Source: JANMDU01 sp031375105
GTDB lineage: Bacteria; Pseudomonadota; Gammaproteobacteria; Burkholderiales; Burkholderiaceae_C
Direction of reading: 5' to 3'
NCBI GenBank assembly: GCA_031375105.1
Contig: JANMHJ010000016.1
Coordinates: forward strand, 1-64,000
DNA: 64,000 nt
Part shown: one piece after another, positions 44,629-52,727 of the stretch
Layout: each line of letters begins with the position of its first letter
How positions within the stretch are numbered: position 1 is the first letter of the stretch
Translations under genes and position numbers: made by a program
The notes under the pieces: generated by a model
Seen by the model: only the letters and a program-made list of their open reading frames with translations
The model's database searches: none
What the model was told of the DNA's origin: nothing

Positions 44629-45693
44629 TCAGTGAACGACTTGCGCTAATTCACCCTTGGCATATTTGGCCGCAACGACTTGCAGCGTCTCGCCTTTGAT
44701 CTTGCCCGCTTGGCCCGAGCAGCCAAATTCAATGTAGCGCTGTTTGCAAATCGCTTGCGCAGCGGCGCGGGCGGGCTTGAGCCACTCTCGCGCATCGAAT
44801 TTGTCGGGATTTTCGAAGAGGAATTGGCGCACCGCGCCGGTCATGGCGAGGCGAATGTCGGTGTCAATATTGATCTTGCGCACACCAAATTGAATCGCTT
44901 TTTGGATTTCTTCCACCGGCACGCCGTAGGTTTCTTTCATCTTGCCGCCATAGGCATTGATCTGCGCCAGCAAATCTTGTGGCACGGAAGATGAGCCATG
45001 CATCACGAGATGCGTGTTGGGCAGGCGGCGGTTGATCTCTTTGATGCGTTCGATGGCCAAGATATCGCCGGTGGGCTTGCGGGTGAATTTATACGCGCCG
45101 TGGCTGGTGCCAATGGCAATCGCCAGTGCATCGAGCTGGGTGCGCTTCACAAAATCGGCGGCCTGCTCGGGGTCGGTGAGCAGTTGCTCGCGCGTCATGA
45201 TCGCATCGGTGCCATGGCCATCTTCTTTGTCGCCTTGCATGGTCTCTAGACTGCCTAAGCATCCCAGCTCGCCTTCAACAGTCACGCCGAGCAAATGCGC
45301 CATGTCCACCACTTTGCGGGTGACTTCAACGTTGTAGTCGTAGCTGGCAATGGTTTTGCCATCGGCCTCCAAGCTGCCATCCATCATCACCGAGCTAAAG
45401 CCCAGATTCATCGCGCCTTGGCACACATCAGGCGATTGGCCATGGTCTTGGTGCATCACCAGCGGAATATGCGGATACATTTCCACCGCCGCTTGAATCA
45501 AATGCTTGATAAATGGCTCGCCCGCATACTTGCGAGCGCCCGCGCTGGCTTGCAGAATCACGGGTGCGCCCACTTCATGCGCCGCCGCCATCACGGCTTG
45601 CACTTGCTCTAGGTTGTTGACGTTAAAGGCAGGAATACCATAGTTGTTGAGGGCTGCATGATCCAGCAACTCACGCATTGAAACGAGGGCCAT
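44629..45693 (-). CDS. fba: Fructose-bisphosphate aldolase, class II
   Basis: Splits fructose 1,6-bisphosphate in glycolysis and runs in reverse in gluconeogenesis. 354 residues from ATG 45693 (GGAG 10 nt upstream). Zinc ligands and active-site motifs: PLVMHQDHGQS, GVTVEGELGCLG, DALAIAIGTSHGAYK and LVMHGSSSVP. The length and inserts fit the class IIB, CbbA-like branch common in Burkholderiales. Monocistronic; the MITE-like element ends 8 bp after its stop. Confidence 0.96.
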   Translation of the reverse strand: MALVSMRELLDHAALNNYGIPAFNVNNLEQVQAVMAAAHEVGAPVILQASAGARKYAGEPFIKHLIQAAVEMYPHIPLVMHQDHGQSPDVCQGAMNLGFSSVMMDGSLEADGKTIASYDYNVEVTRKVVDMAHLLGVTVEGELGCLGSLETMQGDKEDGHGTDAIMTREQLLTDPEQAADFVKRTQLDALAIAIGTSHGAYKFTRKPTGDILAIERIKEINRRLPNTHLVMHGSSSVPQDLLAQINAYGGKMKETYGVPVEEIQKAIQFGVRKINIDTDIRLAMTGAVRQFLFENPDKFDAREWLKPARAAAQAICKQRYIEFGCSGQAGKIKGETLQVVAAKYAKGELAQVVH

Positions 45694-45828
45694 GAAAAAA
45701 CTCCGAAAGTAAAAGCGGGGCAAGCCAGCGGTTTGGTAACCGGCTTGTAACTCCCTCAATTTTACTGGAGAGCAAGCGCGTCATTTTCGTGGAGACGCTG
45801 AGATTTCAGGTGAGTGCCATGCATGCGT

Positions 45829-45890
45829 TTACTATATATTTGATAGCATACTACGCAGATTATATAAGGGGAATCAGCCGATTTTGCATA
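45829..45890 (-). repeat. Dispersed two-hairpin repeat, copy R13 (intergenic)
   Basis: TTTACTATATATTTGATAGC, ATACTACGCAGATTATATAA, then GGGGAATCAGCCGATTTTGC. It lies between the fba promoter region and the ompW terminator. Confidence 0.8.
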
Positions 45891-45926
45891 AAAAAAGCCG
45901 CCCACCAGAAAGGTGAGCGGCTTTGC
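45891..45926 (-). terminator. Rho-independent terminator of ompW
   Basis: AAAGCCGCCCACC pairs with GGTGAGCGGCTTT around a short loop, with a seven-base A run on the plus strand that is the T tract for minus-strand transcripts. Confidence 0.88.
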
Positions 45927-45941
45927 AAGGAAAGACGCAGC

Positions 45942-46604
45942 TTAGAACTTATAGCCAACTTGGAAGGTGTAGCCACTTGGATCAAGCTTGGCATCCAAGG
46001 TCTGGCCGGTGGACAGCGTGCCGCGTGTCTTTAGGAAAGTCTTGGTGTAGCTGCCATCCAAATACCACTTTTCGTTGATGTTGTAAGTTGCGCCCAATTG
46101 AATGGTAGGTGCTAACTTCGATTTAAACGACAGTGTGGTGGCTGGGCCGCCCGGGTTGGTGATGGCCGTCAAGACCGCCGTGCCCGTGGTGTCGTAAAAC
46201 CTCACATAGCTCAGGCCCGCGCCCACATAAGGCCGCAGCACAGCGTTGGCCTCCATGAAGCGGTATTGGCCGATCAAGGTCACAGGCAAGGCTTTGGTGG
46301 TGCCGATCGCGCCCACACCCGCAATCGCACCCGCGCCGACCACCTTGTGTTTGAAGCCCAGGCCCAGCGGCACATGGATCACGATGTTGTCTGAGAAGGC
46401 GTAGTTGACCGCGCCCGTCAGCTGCGTGTTGCTTTGCACGTCAACCTTGGTGCCTGGCAAGCTAGGCGCGGAGAGGTTGCCGCTGTCCACATCGGGCGAG
46501 ATTTGCGTCACGCCAACGGAGGCAGACCAGCTGCCGGCTTTTTGAGCGAAGGCAGTGGTGGCGCTCAGGGCGAGGATGGCTAGGAATACTGGTTTGAAAT
46601 TCAT
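45942..46604 (-). CDS. ompW: OmpW-family outer-membrane protein
   Basis: 220 residues with a signal peptide (MNFKPVFLAILALSATTAFA). Eight-stranded barrel pattern; YRFMEANAVLRPYVGAGLSY and the C-terminus FQVGYKF, ending in Phe as outer-membrane proteins do. OmpW forms a small hydrophobic channel. It is 21 nt downstream of the GDSL gene on the same strand, so they may be cotranscribed. Confidence 0.92.
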   Translation of the reverse strand: MNFKPVFLAILALSATTAFAQKAGSWSASVGVTQISPDVDSGNLSAPSLPGTKVDVQSNTQLTGAVNYAFSDNIVIHVPLGLGFKHKVVGAGAIAGVGAIGTTKALPVTLIGQYRFMEANAVLRPYVGAGLSYVRFYDTTGTAVLTAITNPGGPATTLSFKSKLAPTIQLGATYNINEKWYLDGSYTKTFLKTRGTLSTGQTLDAKLDPSGYTFQVGYKF

Positions 46605-46625
46605 GTGTGTCTCCTGATGGGGTGC

Positions 46626-47828
46626 TTAGAGCCAGCCCGCCGTAGCGAGTACTTTGGCTGCAAACTGCGCGAGCAATTGGTGGCCGTAAGCGGTGGGGTG
46701 TACGTCGTCGGCAAACTGAAAGCGAGATTTATCGCCAGCATTGAGGTTAGCTGGGTTGCAACCCAGCGCTGCGCCACCCAATGGATTAGTCGCCGCAGCC
46801 GTTGTCGAGCATGAGCGATTGGTGACGTTCACCAATCCATAAGCCGCAGGATTGTTGAATTGATCCCGACTGATGGTATAGGCATCAGCAACAATCACAC
46901 CACTGGTTCCGGCCAAGCCAGCCGTGAGTGAGGCATTGAAGGTCTGGACCATCTGGTTGACGAGCGGCGCAGCAGCTGGCGTTTCAAGCCCGTTGGGTGA
47001 AGAGGACACATCAGGCAGGTTCACAACGAGCACGTACTTCGCGCCTTTCCCAACGATCTCCGTTTTGATCTGATTGGCCAGTGCGGTGCCTGCTTGTGAC
47101 ATCGCAGTAACAGCCTGGGTGATTGCTGCACTCGTTGCGGTGGCTCCGCCTGCACCGAGCGTAGCAGCCAACGCATCGGCACCTGTCGTCCAACCAGCAA
47201 TCACACCGGCTCCAACGGCACCAGCACCCCCGCCGGCCGCAGCGGATACGCCTGCGCCATTCATGAAGATATCATTTCCGCCGGCCATCACGGTCACCAA
47301 GGCTTTGCCGCTGAAGCTTCCGCCGTTGCGACCCAAATACTCTGATATTTGCTGGGTGATTGGATAGGTCAATTGACCTACATCGCCACCAGCGGCGGCG
47401 GGCAACGCGTTGTTGGCGGGGCCAATGGCGTTGGTCACGCGCGAGCCACCTTGAGCGTGATTGGTGCAGCCTGCTTTGACGGTGACCGGCGATGCACCGC
47501 CGCCAGGAATGGCCGCAAAAGCACCCCGCGCGTTCAATCCCGTCACTGCCGCGCAAGGCGCAGGCAACCCGTATTGAGCGGCGATCAAATCTAGCCAAAT
47601 TTTGGTGGGCGCGGCAGGATTGCCGGAGTTGATGGTGTAGCGGCCACCGCCGATGGCTGCAACGCTTCCCACCGCATGTGTACCGACATCACTGAGACTG
47701 TCGCCAAAAGACACCAGTGAGGTAAAACCCACAGAATTGCTGCTGGCTGTGCCGCCACCACCACCGCCGCAACTGGCCAGCAAAAATGCTGCCATGCCAG
47801 CGCCTAGTACCCATTTGATCCGCTTCAT
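46626..47828 (-). CDS. GDSL/SGNH-type esterase lipoprotein
   Basis: 400 residues. Lipoprotein signal MKRIKWVLGAGMAAFLLASC (Cys20) followed by a glycine run. SGNH blocks: SLVSFGDSLSDVG (nucleophile Ser), GGSR region, VMAGGNDIFM (Asn) and FADDVHPTAYGHQLL (Asp, His). Glycine/alanine-rich insert at about 195-245. No autotransporter barrel. Likely an outer-membrane-anchored lipase or esterase. Confidence 0.9.
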   Translation of the reverse strand: MKRIKWVLGAGMAAFLLASCGGGGGGTASSNSVGFTSLVSFGDSLSDVGTHAVGSVAAIGGGRYTINSGNPAAPTKIWLDLIAAQYGLPAPCAAVTGLNARGAFAAIPGGGASPVTVKAGCTNHAQGGSRVTNAIGPANNALPAAAGGDVGQLTYPITQQISEYLGRNGGSFSGKALVTVMAGGNDIFMNGAGVSAAAGGGAGAVGAGVIAGWTTGADALAATLGAGGATATSAAITQAVTAMSQAGTALANQIKTEIVGKGAKYVLVVNLPDVSSSPNGLETPAAAPLVNQMVQTFNASLTAGLAGTSGVIVADAYTISRDQFNNPAAYGLVNVTNRSCSTTAAATNPLGGAALGCNPANLNAGDKSRFQFADDVHPTAYGHQLLAQFAAKVLATAGWL

Positions 47829-47858
47829 ATGTGCTCCTGTTTGTCGTGAAAGATAAAA

Positions 47859-47872
47859 AGAACGACCGTTCT
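47859..47872. promoter_or_regulatory. Palindromic operator-like site upstream of the GDSL gene
   Basis: AGAACGACCGTTCT, a perfect 6+6 palindrome with a 2-base centre, 31 bp upstream of the start. The form GAACGnnCGTTC is typical of TetR-family operators. No TetR gene is in the window. Confidence 0.45.
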
Positions 47873-47994
47873 ATTCCATCCGTTATCGTAAGCCGAAGTA
47901 CCCCCACGGTGTCAGGGGGTTATCACTGAGATGTCTTAGAAAAGCCACTCCAAAAGCGGCGAGCGTATGCGTGTTGGGCTGACACAAGTGTCGC

Positions 47995-48249
47995 TCAGCG
48001 GTATTTCAGCTTCATCGTCAAGATGCTCAGTGCCAAGCTCAAGGTGATGGCGTTGGCGATGATGATGGGCCAAGCGCTGAGCAAGAGGCCATACACCAGC
48101 CACAGCGCCACGCCCGCGGTGAAGCAGGCATACATGCCCAGCGAGATGCCGCTGACATCTTTGCTGCGGAAGGTTTTCAGGGCTTGCGGGATGAAGCTGA
48201 AGGTGGTGAGGCAGGCGGCGATGTAGCCGATGAGGTCAGTGGAGGGCAT
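47995..48249 (-). CDS. SemiSWEET-type sugar transporter
   Basis: 84 residues with three membrane spans and the PQ-loop motif TTFSFIPQALKTFRSKDVSG. Works as a dimer; bacterial members move sugars such as sucrose or glucose down a gradient. It stands alone between the GDSL and dacB genes; R14 covers the region just before its start. Confidence 0.93.
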   Translation of the reverse strand: MPSTDLIGYIAACLTTFSFIPQALKTFRSKDVSGISLGMYACFTAGVALWLVYGLLLSAWPIIIANAITLSLALSILTMKLKYR

Positions 48250-48255
48250 GGTGTT

Positions 48256-48316
48256 TGCTATTGATTTAAGAGCGCACTATGCAGATTTTATAACGGCGTG
48301 TGGCTCAAAAGGCTTG
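48256..48316 (-). repeat. Dispersed two-hairpin repeat, copy R14 (intergenic)
   Basis: GCTATTGATTTAAGAGCGCA, CTATGCAGATTTTATAACGG, CGTGTGGCTCAAAAGGCTT. It fills most of the gap between dacB and the SemiSWEET gene. Confidence 0.8.
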
Positions 48317-48354
48317 AAACTGGTGCTTGGAAGTGAATGCGCGGCCCAGGTGGT

Positions 48355-49839
48355 TCAGCGCTGCTTGACCGTCCATTCCACCAGTGCATCCAGCGCTGGG
48401 CGCGCAGCGCCGGCATTGGGGTGGTTGATGATGGCAACCAAGCTGTAGCGCTGCCCGCTGGCGGCGTTGGCATAGCCTGCAATCGCGGCCACGTCTTTCA
48501 AGGTGCCTGTTTTGAGCTGGGCTTGGCCGATGGCGGCTGATGCGCCGTTGCGCTCGCGCATGCGAGCCACCGTGCCGTCCACGCCTGCGATGCCCATTGA
48601 ATTGGCAAACACCTGCGCCTGCGGGCTGGCGGCAGCCAGTTGCAGCAGGGCATTGATGGCGGCTGCGCTGGCGCGTTCTTTGCGCGAAAGGCCGCTGCCG
48701 TTGTCCAGCACGGGCGCGGCCTGCTCGGGCAAGCGGCTTTTCCACCAGGCGGCAATATTGCGCTGGGAAGCGGCAAAACTGCCCGTGCGCCCAAGGCTGG
48801 GCAACTGGTTGGAGAGCGTGAGAAACACCTGCTGCGCCATCACGTTGTTGGAGAATTTGTTCACATCGGCAATGATGTCGGCCAACTGCAGTGATTCGCC
48901 GGTGTGCAGCAGACGTGCGGTGCGCGGCAGCGCCTCTTCGCGCACGCTGCCCAAGAGCTGGCCGCCCGCATTGCGCCACATGGCTTCGATCACGCGGCTG
49001 GCATATTGGCGCGGGGCCACATAAGCCACAGGCCAGACCCGCTCGCCACAGGCCAGCGGATAGCGGCCCGAGAAGGTGACGCGATTCGGATCCGAAAAAT
49101 CAGCCTGCAAACTGCCGCGCCAGTCGCCGCAGGGGCCATACGAAGGCGTGATTTCAACCGGAATCTCCACCCGCGCCATCGGCGGCTCGCTGCGCAGCAT
49201 GGCGCGTTTGCCAGTGGCATCGGGCGAAAACGTAAAGATCAGCGATTTGAAATTGAGCAGCAGACCATCGGGCACAGCGTTGTAAGGGCGCAGGGGTTCG
49301 TCGTCAAAATCAGCCGGGTTTGTGTCGGGCACATCAAACACGCGCCGATCCAAAATAATATCGCCACGCACTTCGCGCACGCCTTTGGCCAGCACCTGCT
49401 TGAAGAGCTCATCAATGCGCTCGAGCACCAGCTTAGGGTCTCCACTGCCGCGCAAAATCAGGTTGCCTTGCAAGATGCCGCCCTCTAGCGTGCCATCAAT
49501 ATAAACGCGGTTTTTCCAAGTGAAATCTGCGCCCAGTTGATCCAGCGCGGCATAGGTGGTGATGAGTTTCATCACCGAGGCGGGGTTGACGCTGGCATCA
49601 ACGCGGTGTCTGAGTGTGGGGGCTGGCGCTTGTGCTGGTGCGCTCGCTGGCATGCTAGCGACGCTGGTCGTTGCTTGCATGGGCAACGCCTGCACCATCA
49701 CGCTGATCGCATGCGGCGGCACACCCGCCCGCGCCAGCGCCAGCAACACTTCCTTGGGCAAGGGCTGCGCAGCAGCCAAGCATGAGCACAGCACAAGGCT
49801 GGCAGCGAGGAGGTGGCGAAAGCGATCAAGCAGCGGCAT
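48355..49839 (-). CDS. dacB: D-alanyl-D-alanine carboxypeptidase/endopeptidase (PBP4 type)
   Basis: Trims peptidoglycan peptides in the periplasm. 494 residues from ATG 49839, with a signal peptide ending near CLAAAQ. The active-site triad is SVMK (Ser88, Lys91), SNN (in VNKFSNNVMAQ) and KTG (in LKTGTLKDVA). The large insert of the PBP4 group lies between the SxxK and SxN motifs. A 20-residue Ala/Pro insert (about 55-75) near the N-terminus is unusual. Divergent from corA. Confidence 0.94.
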   Translation of the reverse strand: MPLLDRFRHLLAASLVLCSCLAAAQPLPKEVLLALARAGVPPHAISVMVQALPMQATTSVASMPASAPAQAPAPTLRHRVDASVNPASVMKLITTYAALDQLGADFTWKNRVYIDGTLEGGILQGNLILRGSGDPKLVLERIDELFKQVLAKGVREVRGDIILDRRVFDVPDTNPADFDDEPLRPYNAVPDGLLLNFKSLIFTFSPDATGKRAMLRSEPPMARVEIPVEITPSYGPCGDWRGSLQADFSDPNRVTFSGRYPLACGERVWPVAYVAPRQYASRVIEAMWRNAGGQLLGSVREEALPRTARLLHTGESLQLADIIADVNKFSNNVMAQQVFLTLSNQLPSLGRTGSFAASQRNIAAWWKSRLPEQAAPVLDNGSGLSRKERASAAAINALLQLAAASPQAQVFANSMGIAGVDGTVARMRERNGASAAIGQAQLKTGTLKDVAAIAGYANAASGQRYSLVAIINHPNAGAARPALDALVEWTVKQR

Positions 49840-49855
49840 GCGCCCATTATCCCGG

Positions 49856-49882
49856 TTGACGCAGGTGTTTTGCGGCGATAAT
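49856..49882 (+). promoter_or_regulatory. Possible corA promoter
   Basis: TTGACG (49856-49861) and GATAAT (49877-49882) with a short 15-nt spacer. If used, the corA leader is about 135 nt. Confidence 0.4.
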
Positions 49883-49919
49883 CGCGCCATCTTCACTCAC
49901 GAGCAAAATCTTGGACACC

Positions 49920-50017
49920 TACCCCAGTTGGTAGCTTCCCTAGCAGGTAGTTGAACCCTTCGGTTCACGCAGGCACGGGAAGCACGCAAACATTTCCCGC
50001 AGCCCCTCCAGTTGGAG
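49920..50017 (+). promoter_or_regulatory. Structured 5' leader of corA with partly hidden ribosome site
   Basis: Three hairpins can be drawn: TACC-CCAGTT-GGTA (49920-49933); a long stem GCTTCCC (49934-49940) with GGGAAGC (49977-49983) enclosing TGAACC-CTTC-GGTTCA (49952-49967); and CTCC-AGTT-GGAG (50006-50017). The last one contains GGAG, the ribosome site of corA. The octamer CCAGTTGG occurs in both outer hairpins. A magnesium-responsive switch is a natural guess given the gene, but I do not recognise a named riboswitch. Confidence 0.5.
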
Positions 50018-50024
50018 CCCCACC

Positions 50025-51014
50025 ATGCTCAACATTTTTACGCTGGCCAATGGCCGCCTCTTCCAAGAAGAGATTGAATCGCTCGAAGAGCTCACCAAAT
50101 TCCAACCCATCTGGGTGGATTTGGAGTCGCCCACGCCCGAAGAAAAGGCCTGGATCAAGCAGCACTATGGTCTGTCAATTCCCGATGATGCGATGGACGA
50201 AGACATTGAAGAATCCGCCCGCTTTTACGAAGCCGACAACGGCGATCTGCACATTCGCTCTGACTTTTTGATCGACGACGAAGAATCACGCACCGAGCGC
50301 GTCGCTTTCATCTTGAATCTGAATAACGCCGAGCTGAAAAGCAAAGGCGTGTTGTTTTCTATTCACGAGCAAGACATCCCCATCTTCCGCCTGCTGCGCC
50401 TGCGCGCCCGCCGCATGCCGGGGCTGATTGAAGATGCCCGAGAAGTATTGCTCAAGCTGTATGATGCCGATGCCGAATACTGCGCCGATGCCTTGGAAGG
50501 CATTCACGATGCGCTAGAAAAAACCAGCAGCCAGGTGCTCAAAGGCGATGTGACGGATGAGCTCGCCGCCGAAGTGTTGGCCAATATCGCCAAGCAAGAA
50601 GATTTGAATGGCCGCATCCGCCGCAACATGATGGACACGCGCCGTGCCCTGAGCTTCATGATGCGCAGCAAGATGCTCTCGCCCGAGCAGTTTGGCGATG
50701 CGCGGCAAATTCTGCGCGACATCGATTCGCTCGATTCCCACACCGCTTTTCTCTTTGACAAGATCAACTTCTTGATGGATGCGGTGGTTGGCTTTATCAA
50801 CATCAACCAAAACAAGATCATCAAAATCTTCTCGGTGGCCAGCGTGGCCTTGCTGCCGCCGACCTTGATCGCCAGCATCTACGGCATGAACATGCAAATC
50901 CCCGAAGTGCAAGCGCTGGGCTCGGCGGCGTATCCGTATGTGGTGACGCTGATGCTCACCAGCGCGATTTTGCCGATGTGGTATTTCAGGAGGCGTGGGT
51001 GGTTGAAGGGCTGA
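50025..51014 (+). CDS. corA: Magnesium/cobalt transporter CorA
   Basis: 329 residues. Long cytoplasmic N-terminal funnel with coiled helices, then two C-terminal spans; the selectivity motif GMN sits in ASIYGMNMQIPE (near residue 287). Forms a pentameric channel for Mg2+. Start ATG 50025 follows GGAG in the leader hairpin. Stands alone, followed by the palindrome-rich gap at 51.0-51.7 kb. Confidence 0.96.
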   Translation: MLNIFTLANGRLFQEEIESLEELTKFQPIWVDLESPTPEEKAWIKQHYGLSIPDDAMDEDIEESARFYEADNGDLHIRSDFLIDDEESRTERVAFILNLNNAELKSKGVLFSIHEQDIPIFRLLRLRARRMPGLIEDAREVLLKLYDADAEYCADALEGIHDALEKTSSQVLKGDVTDELAAEVLANIAKQEDLNGRIRRNMMDTRRALSFMMRSKMLSPEQFGDARQILRDIDSLDSHTAFLFDKINFLMDAVVGFININQNKIIKIFSVASVALLPPTLIASIYGMNMQIPEVQALGSAAYPYVVTLMLTSAILPMWYFRRRGWLKG

Positions 51015-51112
51015 GTTTTTGGCATTTTTGGTCTGCTGCCCTTGTATTTTCTGCTATGTTTGTTATGTTATTTGTAGCTATTTTGTGCTGTTAGGTTCTT
51101 CTTGGATGCGGC

Positions 51113-51258
51113 GGCTCTGCCTGAGCGGGGATACGCCGTGCTCATGTACCCGGTTCGGGGGTTTGCGGCACCTGCCGCGTAAGACGAACGTAAACGCTTC
51201 GCGTTGACTGACCCTGCACTGCGAAAATCGCACGGCGTATCCCCGCTCAGGCAGAGCC
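51113..51258 (+). repeat. 146-bp palindromic element P1 (28-bp arms, 90-nt core)
   Basis: Perfect 28-bp inverted arms (51113-51140 and 51231-51258; outer end GGCTCTGCCTGAGCGGGG) around a 90-nt core that begins CTCATGTACCCGGTTCGGG and ends CTGACCCTGCACTGCGAAAA. The core matches that of P2 in the opposite orientation, but the arms do not match P2. Confidence 0.8.
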
Positions 51259-51397
51259 TGATAGCTACTTTGAAGATCTTCGCGCGTAGATCGTGGTGCT
51301 GAATTCCGTTTGTTAGCGTTCAAACAGTCGCGTGCAACGATAGAAGCTGAGCACAAAGTCGAGAGCCAACCAACCAAAACAGTCGCACACTAACCCC

Positions 51398-51543
51398 GGC
51401 CTGTGGGAGCCGTAGTCGGGCGGGCGATTTTAGCAGTGCAGGGTCAGCCAACGCGCAAGCGTTGACGTTCGTCAATCAGCGGCAGGTGCCGCACTCTCCC
51501 GAACCGGGTACATGAGCCCGCCCGACTACGGCTCCCACAGGCC
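51398..51543 (-). repeat. 146-bp palindromic element P2 (28-bp arms, 90-nt core)
   Basis: Perfect 28-bp inverted arms (51398-51425 and 51516-51543; outer end GGCCTGTGGGAGCCGTAGTC) around a 90-nt core. Read on the minus strand the core begins CTCATGTACCCGGTTCGGGA and ends CTGACCCTGCACTGCTAAAA, close to P1. Confidence 0.8.
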
Positions 51544-51626
51544 TTGGCACGCCAACCCACAGGCCATAGAACGCTAACAAAGCAGACTTAAGAGCCCCAA
51601 CAGCTCCCTTACATAAAAATACACAA

Positions 51627-51692
51627 TTCTTAAGCAAAAAACGCCGCAAGCCGTTATAAATACTGCGCATAGTGCTATTAAATAGATAGCAA
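51627..51692 (+). repeat. Dispersed two-hairpin repeat, copy R15 (intergenic)
   Basis: TTCTTAAGCAAAAAACGCC, CCGTTATAAATACTGCGCAT, AGTGCTATTAAATAGATAGC. One of the best matches to the consensus. It ends two bases before the stop codon of the convergent coq7. Confidence 0.87.
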
Positions 51693-51693
51693 T

Positions 51694-52356
51694 CTAAAGA
51701 TAATAAGCCGTCCGAGTCATCACGCCCGCCATCCCCTGCATCACACGTTTCACAGGCTCGGGCAACTCCGCAGCCCCTGCCTCCTGCGCCTCCAGCGCAT
51801 GCGCTGCTTCTTCTTGCAGCATCTGCGCCACCACCGCCCGCGAGGCAAAATCTGCGGCTGGCAAACCGCCTTGCGCTGCCAGATGCGAATCCAAATGTGC
51901 CTCCACCTGCCGCTCCGTCTCCACCACAAAGCCTAAGCTCACGCGGTCGCCCAAGCGCGAAGCCAGCATACCCAGGCCAAACGCTCCCGCATACCACAGC
52001 GTATTGAGCAGCGAGGGCCGCGCATCCAAGGCTTTCAGGCGCTGCGCCGTCCAAGCCAAATGATCGCCTTCTTCCTCGCCAGCCCTGATGAATTGGGCGC
52101 GGAGTGCTTCGTTTTTAGTAGCAAAGGCCTGCCCTGCATAGAGCGCCTGCGCGCACACCTCGCCCACATGATTCACCCGCATCAGGGCGCCCGCATGCTG
52201 CCGTTCTTGCGCATCCATGGCCGCGCTTATCGCATCCGGCTCGCCTAGCGCGTCAAATGTTTCCGCCACCTGCGGCGCAGCGCGGCTGGCCACTGGTTCG
52301 GCCAGCAAAGTGCGCAAAGCGCGATCAAAGGCTTGAATCAAAGCATCAGGCGACAT
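51694..52356 (-). CDS. coq7: Demethoxyubiquinone hydroxylase (Coq7 type)
   Basis: Late step of ubiquinone synthesis: hydroxylates demethoxyubiquinone. 220 residues from ATG 52356. Two-fold ferritin-like diiron fold with ligands in ALMRVNHVGEVCAQALY, EEEGDHLAWT, VETERQVEAHLDSH and LQEEAAHALEAQ. A hydrophobic helix pair binds the membrane. Coq7 replaces UbiF in many Burkholderiales. Monocistronic. Confidence 0.95.
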   Translation of the reverse strand: MSPDALIQAFDRALRTLLAEPVASRAAPQVAETFDALGEPDAISAAMDAQERQHAGALMRVNHVGEVCAQALYAGQAFATKNEALRAQFIRAGEEEGDHLAWTAQRLKALDARPSLLNTLWYAGAFGLGMLASRLGDRVSLGFVVETERQVEAHLDSHLAAQGGLPAADFASRAVVAQMLQEEAAHALEAQEAGAAELPEPVKRVMQGMAGVMTRTAYYL

Positions 52357-52727
52357 AGATATAAGCTCCAGAGAACCAAATTGTCTCATTCGCCCAGCCA
52401 AACCGCTCAACCGTCCAATACAAAGCCCTCGCAGCCCGCCGCAATGCCGACTTGTGACTGCAACCCGTCCATCCGAATTGACCCGACCTCAAAATGAATA
52501 CAAAAGTACTAATTTTTGCTCCCGCGTCGCAAGCCCACCACAAGCTGTTGCGCACAGGCAACGGCAAGCCCGGTTTAGAGGCATTTATTGCCCTGTTTCT
52601 TTGCTCCAAAGCCAGCAATCGTGTCCAATAGACACAACTTCCCTAAACGGAGGTTGGCCCGGGACTCTGGCGGTTTGCAGAACAAACCACAATCCGGAGC
52701 CCTATGTTTAACCTTGGAGATTTCTCA
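52357..52727. other. 371-bp divergent gap between coq7 and the porin gene
   Basis: No gene seen. It must hold both promoters. A small hairpin GTGTC-CAATA-GACAC (52621-52635) lies in the porin leader. TTGACC near 52485 is the best -35-like hexamer, but no convincing -10 follows at the right distance. Confidence 0.4.

Larger units (their letters stand above)
51015..51693. other. 680-bp gene-free region dense in palindromes
   Basis: No credible gene. Contains two 146-bp elements (51113-51258 and 51398-51543), an outer 13-bp inverted pair TTTGTTAGCGTTC (51309-51321) / GAACGCTAACAAA (51569-51581) around the second element, and repeat R15. The apparent 192-residue frame on the minus strand (51476-52054) is a shadow of coq7. 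Confidence 0.7.

Noticed and set aside
51113..51258. Retron msr/msd
   Set aside because: No reverse transcriptase gene is present within reach, and the 90-nt core is shared while the arms vary, the opposite of expectation.
51113..51581. Integron attC sites
   Set aside because: The elements have perfect long arms and a conserved central core, whereas attC sites have conserved ends (GTTRRRY/RYYYAAC) and a variable centre; no integrase or cassette array is nearby.
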